A stretch of DNA of 14,689 bases from Rickettsia typhi (GTDB taxonomy: Bacteria > Pseudomonadota > Alphaproteobacteria > Rickettsiales > UBA1997). Within the stretch, counting starts at the first letter, position 1; the number at the start of each line of letters is the position of its first letter. The notes below the pieces were generated by a model, which had not been told where the DNA came from, ran no database searches, and saw only the letters and a program-made list of their open reading frames with translations. A program made the translations under genes and the position numbers. Shown one piece after another: positions 14,646 to 14,689 of the stretch. The stretch covers positions 1 to 14,689 of the forward strand of contig CAMDOL010000026.1 of assembly GCA_945903615.1 (NCBI GenBank), written 5' to 3'.

Positions 14646-14689
14646 CGAGAGAGGCTTCATAAAATCAATGAAAAAAACTTCTGAAGATG

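Noticed and set aside
14668..14689. Start of a further gene (ATG followed by six whole codons) at the right edge
   Set aside because: Only seven whole codons are visible, with no convincing ribosome-binding site, so it cannot be supported.
1..14689. tRNA, rRNA or alternative genetic code
   Set aside because: No cloverleaf or rRNA-like segment was seen in the gaps. TGA ends several genes (for example at 10507-10509 and 13106-13108) and tryptophans are encoded by TGG, so the code is standard.

Overview
The window reads as chromosomal DNA of an AT-rich alphaproteobacterium using the standard bacterial code. The likely setting is a reduced or host-associated lineage of the Rickettsiales/Holosporales kind. 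I infer this from the low GC, the alphaproteobacterial style of several housekeeping genes (notably the family 4 uracil-DNA glycosylase), a short dispersed repeat of the 'cattgcgag...ggcaatccag' type at the left edge, and a near absence of Shine-Dalgarno sequences. No database search was possible, so the taxon is an inference.

Layout. Positions 1-306 hold no gene: a dispersed repeat, a plausible promoter and a leader rich in inverted repeats. Then come a small XRE-type regulator (307-564) and an unrecognised two-helix membrane protein (686-1543). These two are separated and followed by hairpins, and an exact 23-base direct repeat lies on either side of the membrane protein, so 1-1700 looks accessory. 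On the minus strand follows secA (1759-4491), transcribed away from hslU. From hslU (4638) to the right edge every gene is on the plus strand: hslU, ispA, a 155-base hairpin element with MITE-like features, pntB, an unknown 311-residue protein, efp, a YqaA/DedA-like membrane protein, a divergent mutS, a small exported protein, nrdR, a family 4 uracil-DNA glycosylase, and a doubtful 59-codon ORF. Apart from the 240-base gap before pntB, gaps are 0 to 31 bases, so long co-transcripts are likely.

Functions. The core genes cover protein export (SecA), protein turnover (HslU), isoprenoid precursor synthesis (IspA), NADPH supply (PntB), translation of polyproline stretches (EF-P), control of ribonucleotide reductase (NrdR) and DNA repair (MutS-like, UDG). 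HslU and PntB both appear without their usual adjacent partner genes (hslV, pntA).

Most interesting points: (1) the hairpin element at 6873-7031, flanked by TA, in which every non-Watson-Crick pair except two G-G oppositions is a G-U pair when read as plus-strand RNA; (2) the 311-residue unknown protein, whose arginine codons (5 of 11 AGG) differ sharply from both neighbours (0 of 8 in each); (3) the MutS homologue, which keeps its Walker residues but has lost the usual signature motif and the C-terminal region; (4) the structured leader in front of the XRE regulator. I did not find a clear undescribed multi-gene system.
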